Shown here piece after piece: positions 1 to 9,150 of a stretch of 64,000 nt of DNA. The stretch is from JANXSF01 sp043755435 (GTDB lineage: Bacteria; Acidobacteriota; Terriglobia; Bryobacterales; Bryobacteraceae): assembly GCA_043755435.1 (NCBI GenBank), contig JAYUSZ010000091.1:1-64000 (forward strand), read 5' to 3'. The notes beneath the pieces were generated by a model. That model had not been told where the DNA came from. It ran no database searches and saw nothing but the letters and a program-made list of their open reading frames with translations. Within the stretch, counting starts at the first letter, position 1. Every line of letters starts with the position of its first letter. A program made the position numbers and the translations under genes.

Positions 1-485
1 GGGCTATCCAGTTTGGCCAAGCCGAAGTCCAACAGCTTTACATTATCGCGATCGGTAATGATCACGTTGGCAGGTTTAATGTCGCGATGGACAATACCAG
101 CATGATGGGCTGCAGCCAGGGCATCGGCAATCTGCCAGGCATAACGAACGGCGCGGCCAACTGGCAGGGGGTTGGATTCAATGTGGGTCGTCAGCGTTTT
201 GCCGGATAGAAACTCCATGGCGATGAAGTCCACACCCTTGTCTTCCCCAATGTCATAAATGGTTACGATGTTGGGATGATTGAGCGAAGAAGCAGCCCTA
301 GCTTCCTGCATGAATCGTCTACGGGATTGTTCATCATCCAGTTGGCCTGGGGTGAGAAGTTTCAACGCAACCGGACGCAGCAGACGATTGTCAATGGCAT
401 GATAGACAACCCCTGTACCGCCTTCCCCTAATCTCCCTTTGACGGTGTAATGGGAAATAACCGATCCGGTTGTCAATTCTTTCAT
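1..485 (-). CDS. Ser/Thr protein kinase, PknB type (C-terminal part cut by window edge)
   Basis: The minus strand from the ATG at 483-485 encodes the N-terminal 160 or so residues of a bacterial Hanks-type kinase. Visible are the glycine-rich loop (GEGGTGVVY), the VALK lysine, the catalytic loop HRDIKPANV and the DFG motif just before the window ends. In this family the kinase domain sits in the cytoplasm and phosphorylates Ser/Thr of partner proteins, often with a C-terminal sensor or TPR region. Here that region lies outside the window, so the sensor type is unknown. The genes downstream on the same strand cannot be seen. Confidence 0.95.
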   Translation of the reverse strand, partial: MKELTTGSVISHYTVKGRLGEGGTGVVYHAIDNRLLRPVALKLLTPGQLDDEQSRRRFMQEARAASSLNHPNIVTIYDIGEDKGVDFIAMEFLSGKTLTTHIESNPLPVGRAVRYAWQIADALAAAHHAGIVHRDIKPANVIITDRDNVKLLDFGLAKLDS

Positions 486-573
486 GACAGCATTTCAGCT
501 TATCGTTCAATCGAAGCCGCGCGCAAGGGGAACGCCGTTGTGAACGATGCCTGGTACCGGCAATGGTTTGAAC

Positions 574-888
574 CTAATGTTCTTCGCGAAGTTCCAACTT
601 ATCCGCAGTAGCCGACACAACTTCGTACTTTGCCTTGGCTTGCTTATTGCGTGACAAACTGAGCATGGATCCAGCTTCCAACTTCCAAGTTCCAGCCGAA
701 TCTTCTGGCCGATCCGTTGCACCAGGACCAGTTTCCAGCAGCGTTCCATCCTTTTTCAAATGCATGGCGGAACGCCCTCGCGACAACGGAAAAGCAAAGG
801 ACGGGGGACGGTAAACCGTCACCCCGTTGCTATCTTCTTCGTGGGAGTGAACCCATTCTTTCGTCAGATAGGCAGTCTTGTCTGGCAT
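574..888 (-). CDS. small conserved hypothetical protein, lipocalin-like tail
   Basis: This 104-residue protein starts 9 bases after the stop of the upstream M43 protease gene, so the two are probably cotranscribed. There is no signal peptide. The N-terminal half contains EWVHSHEEDSNGVTVYRP and a PLSRGR segment. The C-terminal half (GTWKL through YEVVSATADKLELR) has the alternating pattern of a lipocalin-like beta-strand domain. I recognise the pattern as one seen in small uncharacterised bacterial proteins but cannot assign a reaction. The codon pattern reads cleanly, and the competing plus-strand frames look like shadows. Confidence 0.7.
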   Translation of the reverse strand: MPDKTAYLTKEWVHSHEEDSNGVTVYRPPSFAFPLSRGRSAMHLKKDGTLLETGPGATDRPEDSAGTWKLEAGSMLSLSRNKQAKAKYEVVSATADKLELREEH

Positions 889-897
889 ACCTTAAGT

Positions 898-1824
898 CTA
901 GACCCCAAGCGTGCTTCTTGGACCATCCAAAGTTGCCTGCATACGCGCAACCTGACCAGCAGTAAACATCACCATTGCCTTGTCGTCAACGTAATCCATG
1001 TAGTTCACGAACATATCGCCGTTTGGCCCGTTGCCGCAGGAAATGTGTGGGAAAGCCGGAGTGCCGAAGTTTGGATGCAGAGCATTGGGTGTATCGGCCA
1101 CAAAGTCTGTACCGCTGCAATCAGCAGTGTCACCCCAAATGTGGCGAAGATTCAGGTAGTGACCGATTTCGTGAGTTGCCGTGCGGCCCAAATTGAACGG
1201 AGCAGCGGCCGTACCAACAGTGCCGAACGCTTTATTGAGAATCACCACACCATCGGTTGCTGCGGGACCACCGGGGAACTGAGCGTATCCAAGAAGACGG
1301 TCTGCCAATGTGCACACCCAGATGTTCAGATATTTGTTAGCAGGCCAAGCAGCCACGCCGCCTGTTGCCACTTTCTTCACAGAATCGTCAGCACCGAAGC
1401 TGGCTTTCGTTGTTGTCTTCCGGTTAATTCCGGTTGTTGGAAGGCCATTGGGGTTCTTCGTTGCCAGGACAAACTGAATCCGGGTATCGGTAACAAGGCC
1501 TTTCCAAACCGTTGGAGTTTTGCTCTTGTCCGGATTTGTAGCGCGGAAGTCCTTATTCAGAACAGCAATTTGGCTTTTGATTTGCGCATCGGAAATATTT
1601 TCCGCAGCCGTTTTTGAAACAACATGAACAACAACTGGAATGGTGGTTATCCCTACGCGCCCAACGGCGCCAGTCATCAACATGCTTCTGGTTGTATTTT
1701 CAAGTGCGGCTTGGCGGAAACGGAATTGGGGGAATTGTTCAAGCAAACGGTTGTGGACTTCCATACAGCCGCATGAGCGAATCGGCTGCTTTTTGGAAGT
1801 TGTTTTCTTGGTGGCGGACTTCAT
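898..1824 (-). CDS. zinc metalloprotease, peptidase family M43 (pappalysin-like)
   Basis: The 308-residue protein carries the extended zinc motif HEIGHYLNLRHIWGD (His218, Glu219, His222, His228), diagnostic of M43B metalloproteases. A downstream NYMDY segment supplies the Met-turn methionine. Family members are usually secreted endopeptidases. The N-terminus here is Lys-rich (MKSATKKTTSKKQ) followed by CGC and lacks a clear signal peptide, so its location is uncertain. Residues 44-70 carry the beta-rich IPVVVHVV segment that normally opens the catalytic domain. The start is supported by an AGGAGAT-like ribosome site a few bases upstream. It precedes the small gene at 574-888 in a likely two-gene operon. 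Confidence 0.93.
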   Translation of the reverse strand: MKSATKKTTSKKQPIRSCGCMEVHNRLLEQFPQFRFRQAALENTTRSMLMTGAVGRVGITTIPVVVHVVSKTAAENISDAQIKSQIAVLNKDFRATNPDKSKTPTVWKGLVTDTRIQFVLATKNPNGLPTTGINRKTTTKASFGADDSVKKVATGGVAAWPANKYLNIWVCTLADRLLGYAQFPGGPAATDGVVILNKAFGTVGTAAAPFNLGRTATHEIGHYLNLRHIWGDTADCSGTDFVADTPNALHPNFGTPAFPHISCGNGPNGDMFVNYMDYVDDKAMVMFTAGQVARMQATLDGPRSTLGV

Positions 1825-1975
1825 TGGTTGTGATCTCCTTATGACACTTACACCGGTCTTGCCGATGTTATCTATAGAGTGACGATAGGAAGAAATTCGT
1901 TTCAGAAGTGCGAAAGATTTAATTTACGCTGCTTGCAGCAACATGTAGGACGGCTCCTTGCTAAGATAAGCACGA

Positions 1976-2518
1976 ATGACTAAATCACTAGCAACCCTTG
2001 TAACACTGGCAATCAGCCTAACTCCAGCTTGGTCTCAGGCGCAAAAAAAGCAGCCACTCAGCCCCCCCGCCGCAACCTCCATCACTGTCAACGGAAGCGT
2101 TGTTTCCATTAAATATGGTGCACCTTCGCTCCGCGGCCGTAAGATGTTTGGAGAAGGCGGCCGTGTTACACAGGACCCCAATTATCCAGTGTGGCGTGCC
2201 GGTGCAAACTCCGCCACAGCGCTGCACACGGAAGCTGATTTGGACATCAACGGATTGAGGGTGCCCAAAGGCGACTATACTCTGTTCGTGCTGGTTAACG
2301 AAGATACCTGGCAGTTGATTGTCAGCAAGGAAACCGGGCAATGGGGATTGGCCTATAAAAAGGATAACGACCTGGGGCGTGTGAAAATGACCATGTCCAA
2401 GCCAACCGCGCCTATTGAGACTTATGTGATGACGCTAACTTCGGCTGGTGGCAACAAAGCGGAGCTACAGTTGGAATGGGAAAATGTGATTGCTTCGGTG
2501 AATATCACGGTGAAGTAG
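1976..2518 (+). CDS. DUF2911 family secreted protein
   Basis: This 180-residue protein has an N-terminal signal peptide (hydrophobic LATLVTLAISLTPAWS, cleavage near AWSQAQ). The rest matches the DUF2911 pattern: SIKYGAPSLRGR, a YPVWRAGANSATALHTEADL segment and a GDYTLFVLV...WQLIVSKE core, followed by a terminal beta strand. DUF2911 proteins are common in Acidobacteria and Bacteroidetes and have no defined activity. It is divergent from the M43 gene and may be read with the following gene 27 bases downstream. Confidence 0.9.
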   Translation: MTKSLATLVTLAISLTPAWSQAQKKQPLSPPAATSITVNGSVVSIKYGAPSLRGRKMFGEGGRVTQDPNYPVWRAGANSATALHTEADLDINGLRVPKGDYTLFVLVNEDTWQLIVSKETGQWGLAYKKDNDLGRVKMTMSKPTAPIETYVMTLTSAGGNKAELQLEWENVIASVNITVK

Positions 2519-2545
2519 TTCGTACTTCGGATTGCGGCATTTTAT

Positions 2546-3607
2546 ATGAAAACCGCAGGACCCTTCGCAAAGGAAATCGCCGCGTTCCCCGCTGCCCTCC
2601 GCGAGCTGATTGAAGCGGAGCTCAGGGCCGGCAACAAAATCGTCGAGCTATCGAGCACCTTTCCAGCACCGCCGGCTGGGGCCTATGTGAAGCTGGAATA
2701 TCCAGTTAGCACGCGGCCCCGTAAAACCGCCGGTAACGTGAATTTTTACGACCGCAATTCTTCCAGCTACTCTGGCGAATTCACGGATGCAAAACGATTC
2801 TATTTCGTGCTTGAGCCTCCACGCCCGCCGGAACCTCCGCCTAATATGGATGCCATCCGTGCCGAGATCGAAGCCAGGCAACGCGCCGCCGATGCTGAAC
2901 GGTTCGAAATGTTTCGTACCGGCATAGAAGAAAAGCCGAAACCCTACGTTCGAGCCGTGCCTTCGCCCATCGTGGGAACAGCATTGGATCGATTTCGCGA
3001 AAGCATGGTTGGCACCTACGAACGGTGGCACGAAGGCATCGGCTACGATATTTCAGTCCTTAAGTCAGCTACGCCGGTGGAGCTTGTGGAGATTGAGAAC
3101 TTGCTGCTCTCCCACGGCATCGACGACTGGTGCGACGTAGAGGCTTTTGCCGCGCTCGATTCACCGCGCGCACGATTAGCTCTACGCAAAGCCCTGAGGA
3201 GCCCCAATCACCGGGTGCGCATCGCCGTAACTGAATATGCACCAGATCTTATTTCTGAAGCGGAGCGGATTACAGTGCTGACAGACGCACTGGAAAGATC
3301 GGACACCTACGGCGGCCTGACGCAGGCCTTGCTGCAAATCGAGACCTTTCATCCTCCCCAAATTATCGACGCATTGTTTCGCGGGGTACTGGCACGAACT
3401 GAAGGTGCCCCTGTGCATTTCGCTGCAATGCTGATGTTCCTCCACGGCAAGGCTTCTTTGGCCTTCGATTGGGAACAGCGCCCGTTTTTCCTGAAATTCA
3501 GAACGGACGACCGTCATCATCGCATTCAGTTGTTCCAGGAGCTTTGCGTAAAGGTTGGCGTGAATGCGGAAAAATACCTGGACGGGAATCTAGATCCAAA
3601 ACCGTAG
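2546..3607 (+). CDS. hypothetical protein with HEAT-like helical region
   Basis: The protein has 353 residues and no signal peptide. Residues 1-90 form an alpha/beta region with a proline-rich link (RPPEPPPN). Residues 105-120 are a charged helix. The centre (SPRARLALRKALRSPNHRVRIAVTEYAPD) resembles HEAT/PBS-lyase-type repeats, in which one position after another pairs with a damaged or modified residue count. I do not recognise a catalytic motif. It starts 27 bases after the DUF2911 gene and may share its transcript. The function is unknown; a scaffold role is only an inference from the repeats. Confidence 0.75.
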   Translation: MKTAGPFAKEIAAFPAALRELIEAELRAGNKIVELSSTFPAPPAGAYVKLEYPVSTRPRKTAGNVNFYDRNSSSYSGEFTDAKRFYFVLEPPRPPEPPPNMDAIRAEIEARQRAADAERFEMFRTGIEEKPKPYVRAVPSPIVGTALDRFRESMVGTYERWHEGIGYDISVLKSATPVELVEIENLLLSHGIDDWCDVEAFAALDSPRARLALRKALRSPNHRVRIAVTEYAPDLISEAERITVLTDALERSDTYGGLTQALLQIETFHPPQIIDALFRGVLARTEGAPVHFAAMLMFLHGKASLAFDWEQRPFFLKFRTDDRHHRIQLFQELCVKVGVNAEKYLDGNLDPKP

Positions 3608-3644
3608 CAGCATTCCAATAAACCGGCATGGAGTTGAGAATGAA

Positions 3645-3876
3645 ATGAAAGAGTCTTACAGGAAAGGAGTAGCGAAACACCCTGACCTCGGGTTTTGCGG
3701 GTGCCGTCGCGAGGCGTCAGTCGGAGTCGGACGTAATCGCGAGTCCGCCGGGAATCCCGTAGTCTGAGACCCCATGCATGCAAAGAAACTGCATGCACGA
3801 GAACCGGGAGACCTCATCGTTGACTAAGCGAAGCAAAAAAAGTCCGGCTGGGAAAGGCCAAGACCGCAACCCCTAA
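3645..3876 (+). pseudogene. remnant of a mobile-element-associated peptide (group II intron leader type), frameshifted
   Basis: The plus strand reads MKESYRKGVAKHPD and runs 40 codons to a TGA at 3765-3767. In another frame it then continues ETPCMQRNCMHENRET to a TAA at 3874. From memory, the pair MKESYR.GVA.HPDPESC and C.RGN.MRENREIP are the two ends of one peptide often annotated just upstream of group II intron reverse transcriptases. Here the two halves are out of frame and no reverse transcriptase follows, so this looks like a decayed insertion scar. The family link is recalled, not searched. Confidence 0.5.
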
Positions 3877-3938
3877 GCAGACCGATAGCAGGGCTGCTTT
3901 TCAAGCCTCTTGAAGGACGAAGTGACTTGGTGGACTTA

Positions 3939-4133
3939 CTATTCGTGAGCACTCGACATCTGCAGTTCCTTTTCGGCCTCGAACCAATCCACTTCGGACG
4001 ATCCTTCTGGGCACCCTCTTTGTTCCCACAATGAATGAGCCAGTGAAACTATTTGCTCATGTGTCGGGTTTTGTTGGGTTGGTTCGGGGGGAATTTCCTG
4101 GATCCTGGCTCGCTTGGTACCTTGACTTGACAT
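3939..4133 (-). CDS. DUF2934 domain small protein
   Basis: This 64-residue protein has the DUF2934 signature in its C-terminal half: IVSLAHSLWEQRGCPEG followed by a WFEAEKEL helix. DUF2934 proteins are very short, of unknown function, and often encoded near stress or plasmid-type genes. The N-terminus is basic and disordered. The start ATG is preceded by AGGTGTTC on the minus strand. It stands alone between the remnant peptide at 3645-3876 and the TonB receptor terminator. Confidence 0.75.
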   Translation of the reverse strand: MSSQGTKRARIQEIPPEPTQQNPTHEQIVSLAHSLWEQRGCPEGSSEVDWFEAEKELQMSSAHE

Positions 4134-4315
4134 AAAAGAACACCTCGTTCTAAAGTTTTACAAACACGATAGGCGCGCTCATTGCAATTCTGAGCGGGTG
4201 ACTGGAGTCACATTAATATTGTTGCCCCATCAACCTTAATTATTCAGACTCTTTGGCGGGTAGCGACTAACTCAATTGCGGGGATATCCTGAATTTGTAA
4301 GTCATTTGCAAAACA

Positions 4316-4347
4316 AAAGAGATGGGGACCTAAGTCCCCATCTCTTT
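4316..4347 (-). terminator. perfect 14-bp hairpin terminator after the TonB receptor gene
   Basis: Arms at 4316-4329 and 4334-4347 are exact reverse complements (14 bp) with a 4-base loop. It lies 24 bases beyond the TonB receptor stop. Read on the minus strand, the stem ends in CTCTTTTGTTTTG, giving a U-rich tail. It fits a rho-independent terminator for the gene at 4372-7662. Confidence 0.85.
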
Positions 4348-4371
4348 CTATCAGTCGATCTGTAGTTGTTA

Positions 4372-7300
4372 TTAGAAGGTGATCTTCAAACCTAACTGCA
4401 CTTCCCTTGGACCACTAGGTGCACCATTGGCTCCAGTCACGCGTCCAAAGTTCGGACTCGTAATGTCGCCGTTGGGATTGTTGAATTTAGGAGTATTGGA
4501 GAAGTTGATTGCCTCAGCCCTCAACTGCACTTTCCATCGTTCGGTCACTGAGAAGGTGCGGAACAAAGATGCGTCCAGGTTGAAAAACCCAGGGCCGCTC
4601 AAAATATTGCGTCCCAGGTTGCCAAACGTTCCTGCTGCAGGCGATGAGAAGGAAGAAGTATCGAACCAGAAGGTACCTGGCCCCACTCCCTTCAGCACTT
4701 TGAAATCACCGGCAATGTTCGGTGTATTATTATTTCCTGGAGCGTTGATGATACCGCCAGCAACACTTAGGTTGAACGGTTCACCAGTCTGCAGAGTGAG
4801 TACACCATTCACCTGCCAGCCGCCCAGGATCATTGCAGCAGGACCCGACGTCATGTAACTCTTGCCTTTACCGAACGGCAGTTCATAAACGTAGCTCTGT
4901 ACAAACACATGACGGCGGTCGCCATCAGCCCGTGCCCGGCCACGCTGCGGATTGATATAGACCCACAATCCGCCATTGTCAGAACCGCTCAAGTCGATCG
5001 CTTTCGCCCAGGTGTACGCAGTAGTCAAGCTGAAGCCATTGGAAAATCTGCGGTCCAACTTAGTCTGTAACGAGTGGTAATTCGTGCTGGTTCCAAAGTA
5101 GATATTGTTTGTATCCGCCAAGCGCCCAAACTTAAGATTCAACGGGCGTCCGGCCGCGCCGGCATTGGGGATAATGCCGGCATTCAGGTTGTAAGTGGCC
5201 TTGATGCCAACGCCATGGTTGCCAACATACGCAGCTTCTAAAGTGAAGTTTTTCGGCAGCGTGCGTTGAATTGCAATGTTCCAGCTCTGGATGTACGATT
5301 CCCGCACATTCTTGTCAATAACATTGAAAACCGACGATGGAGCATTTGGGATAATTCCATTTGCCGGAACAGCAAACGGTTTGAAAGTTGGGAAACCATC
5401 GGCCATGGCGCCGGCTGGCGTCCAGGAATTCCTTGCTTCGAAGGAGTTGTTTTCCCGGACAGGGAAGTTAAACGCGTAGCCATTATCCACCAGTGGTGCC
5501 CAGCTGATGCCGTAGCCCATGCGGACAACTGTCTTGTCGTTGTGACGATAAGCTGCGCCGAAACGGGGAGCGAAATTGGTTAGGTAATTCTTACGATCCA
5601 GGTTCAGTGGATTACTTCCCACTCCAGCCAGCACAAGGGTGTTGTTTGTGGGGTCGTAGTTTGAAAAACCACCAGCAGCGCGTGGGATTCCAGGGGGCCA
5701 CAGTTCATGCCGTAGACCAATATCAACCGTCAACTTTTGATTCACTTGCCATTTGTCCTGGACATAGCTGAACCATGGACGTTGAATAAAGGTTGGGAAA
5801 ATCAAGGGTAGGTCGCGGCCATATTGATTGGGACGGTCCAGCAGGAAACTGGCGAAAGAATTTGCCAGTGTTGTGCTGCCGCTAACGCCAACCACTCCGG
5901 CTGCGCTTCTAGTAATAAGTTGCGAGTTAGCTTCGTTGAAGGTATAGCGTCCACGAGGACTGAACGTCTGGTTCTGCAGTAATTCATCGCGATTGCGGCG
6001 ATAGTCCACACCAAACTTAATTGTGTGGTTGCCAAGTGTCTTGGTGGTGTTTACCACAAAGTTCAAGTTTGTTTCGCCACGTTCCCAGGGCAGGCTAGGA
6101 GAGTAACCAACAATAGGGTTGGAAAATCCATTCACGTTGAACGAAGGGACGCCACCAGTGAAATCGGAAACGTTTACACCTCTAATGCCCAGTTCGTCAG
6201 CAGTTTTCAAAGCTTTGTCCGCATTGTCCGCATTGTTGCGATAGTACATGATGCCGATGCGCACATCGGAAAGAATAGTTGGGGACCAAATGCGCGTATA
6301 ACCAAGTGCGCCGTTATAGGCCTTCTGAATTCCAGTACCTGCGAAATCTCTAGGACCGCCACCTTTTACGCCATATAGAGGAGGATCGAAGATTTCCGAT
6401 TTCTGGATAGAGTAACGTAACGACATGCGATCTTTATCGGAGATCTGGTGATCCACTTTAATGTCGCCACCATTGGTGTCCTTCTTGCGCACAGTGGCCG
6501 TCTCGTAATTCTGGTTCAGCCCTGAACTGCGGTTGGGTTGTGGAATCAGCGCCAGCACTTTTGCAGAGATGGGGCTGATGCGATTCGTTGGAATAATGTT
6601 GCCGGGAAAAGGCGTGCGGCCCAAGGAATCGGCATCACCAGTAGCCGGATCAAATATGGGCTGTGCTCCGGCCGAAAGGTTGCCTGTGCGAAAAGCTGTT
6701 GTCGGAATTGTGTAAATGAAAAAGTCACCTCGACGATCACGAATGCCCTGGAAATCAGCGAAGTAAAAAGTCTTGTTGCGGCGAATCGGCCCGCCGATCG
6801 TACCACCGAACATATTGTATGTGGTCACTGGTTTGCTGGTTGCAAAGAATCCACGTGCACCAAGCTTACTCAACTTGTTGAACTCAAATAAACTGCCATG
6901 AACCTCATTGCCGCCCGACTTGAAATTCACGTTAGTAACAGCGCCACCAGCGCGTCCTAACTCAGCCTCATAGTTCGATGTGGTTACGTCCACAGTCTGC
7001 AGGGCTTCAATTGGAGGAATCATCGCGGTCAACAATCCAGTGCGCTGGTTGTTGTCTACGCCTTCCATTTGAACGTTGTTCGAAAGACGAGATTGGCCAT
7101 TCACGCGTGTAGCCAGCGAATCCTGCACGTTGAAGAATTCCGAGTGCGGACGGAATGCCCGCACGGTTCCTGGTACCAGATTCAGCACGCTTTGGAAGTT
7201 ACGGTTATAAGTCAATGGCAAATCGGCCAGGGTGCGCGTTTCAATTTTGCGGCCAGTGTCAGATCGATCGGTTTGCAGCAATGCGCTTTCTGCCGTGACA

Positions 7301-7662
7301 TTCACTACTTCAGTGATCGCTCCGGGAGAAAGTTCCAGATCGGCACGGATTGTGGAATTGACAAGAACGTCAATTCCAGTCTTAATCGCTTTGCGGAAAC
7401 CTTGCAGTTCGACTTCCACGCGATAACTGCCCGGTTGAATGCTGGGGAAGGAGTAGTTCCCGCTTTGGTTTGAAGTTGTAGTTTGAGCAATTCCGGTGCG
7501 CGTTTCTGTAAGAGTTACTTTCGCATTGGGAGCTGCTGCAGCGGATGAATCAGTTACGGAGCCAACAAGGCTTCCGGTGACGGCTTGCCCAAAGGCCAAG
7601 CACGGAATTAAGGTTAGGACAACCAGAAGTTTGGCTGCCAGGAGGTGTGTTTTTTCTAACAT
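4372..7662 (-). CDS. TonB-dependent receptor with carboxypeptidase regulatory-like domain
   Basis: The 1096-residue outer-membrane receptor starts at the ATG ending at 7662, preceded by AAGGGGATCTCC. An upstream in-frame ATG at 7821 would add 53 residues without a signal peptide and is less likely. Residues 1-26 are a signal peptide (LLVVLTLIPCLAFGQ). Residues 28-115 form a CarboxypepD_reg-like beta-sandwich (GSVTDSSAAAAPNAKVTLTE, GNYSFPSIQPGSYRVEV). A plug domain follows (LADLPLTYNRNFQSVLNLVPG), then a beta-barrel ending in the terminal strand REVQLGLKITF. Such receptors import large substrates with TonB energy. The substrate cannot be read from sequence. A DUF1080 gene upstream on the same strand suggests, weakly, carbohydrate use. 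Confidence 0.95.
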   Translation of the reverse strand: MLEKTHLLAAKLLVVLTLIPCLAFGQAVTGSLVGSVTDSSAAAAPNAKVTLTETRTGIAQTTTSNQSGNYSFPSIQPGSYRVEVELQGFRKAIKTGIDVLVNSTIRADLELSPGAITEVVNVTAESALLQTDRSDTGRKIETRTLADLPLTYNRNFQSVLNLVPGTVRAFRPHSEFFNVQDSLATRVNGQSRLSNNVQMEGVDNNQRTGLLTAMIPPIEALQTVDVTTSNYEAELGRAGGAVTNVNFKSGGNEVHGSLFEFNKLSKLGARGFFATSKPVTTYNMFGGTIGGPIRRNKTFYFADFQGIRDRRGDFFIYTIPTTAFRTGNLSAGAQPIFDPATGDADSLGRTPFPGNIIPTNRISPISAKVLALIPQPNRSSGLNQNYETATVRKKDTNGGDIKVDHQISDKDRMSLRYSIQKSEIFDPPLYGVKGGGPRDFAGTGIQKAYNGALGYTRIWSPTILSDVRIGIMYYRNNADNADKALKTADELGIRGVNVSDFTGGVPSFNVNGFSNPIVGYSPSLPWERGETNLNFVVNTTKTLGNHTIKFGVDYRRNRDELLQNQTFSPRGRYTFNEANSQLITRSAAGVVGVSGSTTLANSFASFLLDRPNQYGRDLPLIFPTFIQRPWFSYVQDKWQVNQKLTVDIGLRHELWPPGIPRAAGGFSNYDPTNNTLVLAGVGSNPLNLDRKNYLTNFAPRFGAAYRHNDKTVVRMGYGISWAPLVDNGYAFNFPVRENNSFEARNSWTPAGAMADGFPTFKPFAVPANGIIPNAPSSVFNVIDKNVRESYIQSWNIAIQRTLPKNFTLEAAYVGNHGVGIKATYNLNAGIIPNAGAAGRPLNLKFGRLADTNNIYFGTSTNYHSLQTKLDRRFSNGFSLTTAYTWAKAIDLSGSDNGGLWVYINPQRGRARADGDRRHVFVQSYVYELPFGKGKSYMTSGPAAMILGGWQVNGVLTLQTGEPFNLSVAGGIINAPGNNNTPNIAGDFKVLKGVGPGTFWFDTSSFSSPAAGTFGNLGRNILSGPGFFNLDASLFRTFSVTERWKVQLRAEAINFSNTPKFNNPNGDITSPNFGRVTGANGAPSGPREVQLGLKITF

Positions 7663-7887
7663 GGAGATCCCCTTGATTCGGCATGGAAGCTTCAAGGCCT
7701 CCGGATACCGATAATGGAAGCTTACAATACCGTTAACTCTAAAGCAACTAGAGGGTTCCCCCTGCTGGAACTGCTTCCCAAAGTTGGAACAGTTCCGCGC
7801 GGCACTTGCTGATGGCATCAATCTCGGCGGTCCATTTCCTGATGCACCCTGAGTATTCGTAATATTCCAGTAAGTATCTGCCGCACG

Positions 7888-8643
7888 CTAAAGCTTACGG
7901 TAAAGAATATTGCGGTACTCCACTTTGAACGGAGGCCCAACGTGCATTTGGAATCCCAGTAAACCTTCCGGCACGAAGTTCTTTGTGTCTTCATCAATAG
8001 TTGCGCTGATTAACTGGCCATTCAGGATTTGGATCATCACCGGTCCGCGCGCGATGATGTGGTACTGATTCCACCCTTGAACATTCACCACGCCTCGCAG
8101 CATTTTGTTATCGCCGATAGTGGCCAACACCTTGTATTGAGGGCCTTCGGTAATGCGAGTTACATCGCCCCGGCGGGCCAGCACAACATGCCCAGGCTTG
8201 CGGCCGCGCTCTTCGTGCAGGTTACCTGTATAGCCGTTGCTGATGTCCAAATCGGCCTGATAACCCTTCAAAACCCACTTGCCGATCTCTGGCATTTCAA
8301 GGCTGCGGTACTGAATCCCACTATTGGTTCCGCTGAGCTTGAATTCCACCTTCAGCTCAAAATCCTTAACCCTACCGCCGCGCCAGATGAGGAAGCTATT
8401 CGTTTTGACAACTTTTTCGGGAGTGGTTTCACCGATGATTTCTCCATTTTCGGCTCGCCAAAAAGTTGTATCACCGTCCCAGCCGCTGAGCGTTTTGCCG
8501 TCGAAGATAGAAACGAAACCGGTGTTGTCGTCAGGCTGGTATTCCGGATAGATGCCGCCGCCTGCGGGGCGTCCAGCAGGAGCTTGGGCAAACGCCACGC
8601 TCAAGGAAATGGCAAGAAGGGCTGTAGGTTTTAGAAGGAACAT
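7888..8643 (-). CDS. DUF1080 (3-keto-disaccharide hydrolase-type) secreted protein
   Basis: The 251-residue product begins at the ATG ending at 8643. Longer readings run into dut and are rejected. A signal peptide (LLKPTALLAISLSVAFAQ) precedes the DUF1080 concanavalin-like fold: FVSIFDGKTLSGWDGD, FWRAENGEIIG, FELKVEFKLSGTNSGIQYRS, GYQADLDI and the closing IRARG-type WNQYHIIARG and FRNILYRKL segments. DUF1080 proteins include enzymes that cleave 3-keto-glucosides and are abundant in Acidobacteria and Planctomycetes. It lies 37 bases after dut but is functionally unrelated. Confidence 0.93.
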   Translation of the reverse strand: MFLLKPTALLAISLSVAFAQAPAGRPAGGGIYPEYQPDDNTGFVSIFDGKTLSGWDGDTTFWRAENGEIIGETTPEKVVKTNSFLIWRGGRVKDFELKVEFKLSGTNSGIQYRSLEMPEIGKWVLKGYQADLDISNGYTGNLHEERGRKPGHVVLARRGDVTRITEGPQYKVLATIGDNKMLRGVVNVQGWNQYHIIARGPVMIQILNGQLISATIDEDTKNFVPEGLLGFQMHVGPPFKVEYRNILYRKL

Positions 8644-8680
8644 AGGTGCTCTGGATTCTATCGTACTCCTACTCACCGCC

Positions 8681-9112
8681 TTAACGCCCGGAACTGCCAA
8701 ACCCACCAGCCCCGCGTTCCGAACCGCCCAAATCGCTTTCCAGCCATTCCACTGCTTCATACTTGGCAATCACCATTTGCGCAATGCGATCCCCTTTCTT
8801 CACTGTGTAGCTCTGCTTGCCCAAATTCAGCAGAATCACACGGATCTCCCCGCGATACCCGGGATCAATTGTCGCCGGGGAATTGGGTAGTGTAATGGCT
8901 TGCTTCAGCGCCAATCCACTACGCGGTCGCAACTGGCATTCATAGCCTGAGGGGATTTCTACCGATAGCCCGGTTGGAACTAAGGCTGGGACATTCGGCT
9001 CCAAAACTACCTCGGTGACCGAGCAAATATCCATGCCCGCATCCTCGAGTGGACCGTGTGCGTACTGCGGTAGAACCGCATCTTCTGAAACTCTTTTGAT
9101 CTTGATTTGCAT
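8681..9112 (-). CDS. dut: dUTP diphosphatase
   Basis: This 143-residue trimeric-type dUTPase hydrolyses dUTP to dUMP and pyrophosphate, keeping uracil out of DNA and supplying the thymidylate synthase substrate. All five motifs are visible in order: DAGMDI (I), PRSGLALK (II), SPATIDPGYRGEI (III, with the catalytic Asp), GDRIAQMV (IV) and ERGAGGFGSSG (V, nucleotide-capping tail). It is divergent from thyX with only 38 bases between, so one short shared region must hold both promoters. The two products work in successive steps of dTMP synthesis. Confidence 0.98.
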   Translation of the reverse strand: MQIKIKRVSEDAVLPQYAHGPLEDAGMDICSVTEVVLEPNVPALVPTGLSVEIPSGYECQLRPRSGLALKQAITLPNSPATIDPGYRGEIRVILLNLGKQSYTVKKGDRIAQMVIAKYEAVEWLESDLGGSERGAGGFGSSGR

Positions 9113-9132
9113 GATGGGAGACGGTCTTTAAG

Positions 9133-9144
9133 TTAACATGTTAA
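9133..9144. promoter_or_regulatory. 12-bp perfect palindrome between dut and thyX, candidate operator
   Basis: The sequence TTAACATGTTAA is its own reverse complement and sits centrally in the 38-base gap between the divergent dut and thyX starts. It is flanked on both sides by AAGT/AGTT. A dimeric repressor site controlling both genes is a reasonable inference; no regulator gene lies nearby. Confidence 0.4.
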
Positions 9145-9150
9145 GTTACC

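Noticed and set aside
760..1617. Long plus-strand frame opposite the M43 protease
   Set aside because: It is the shadow of the minus-strand protease gene, with no domain and no ribosome site.
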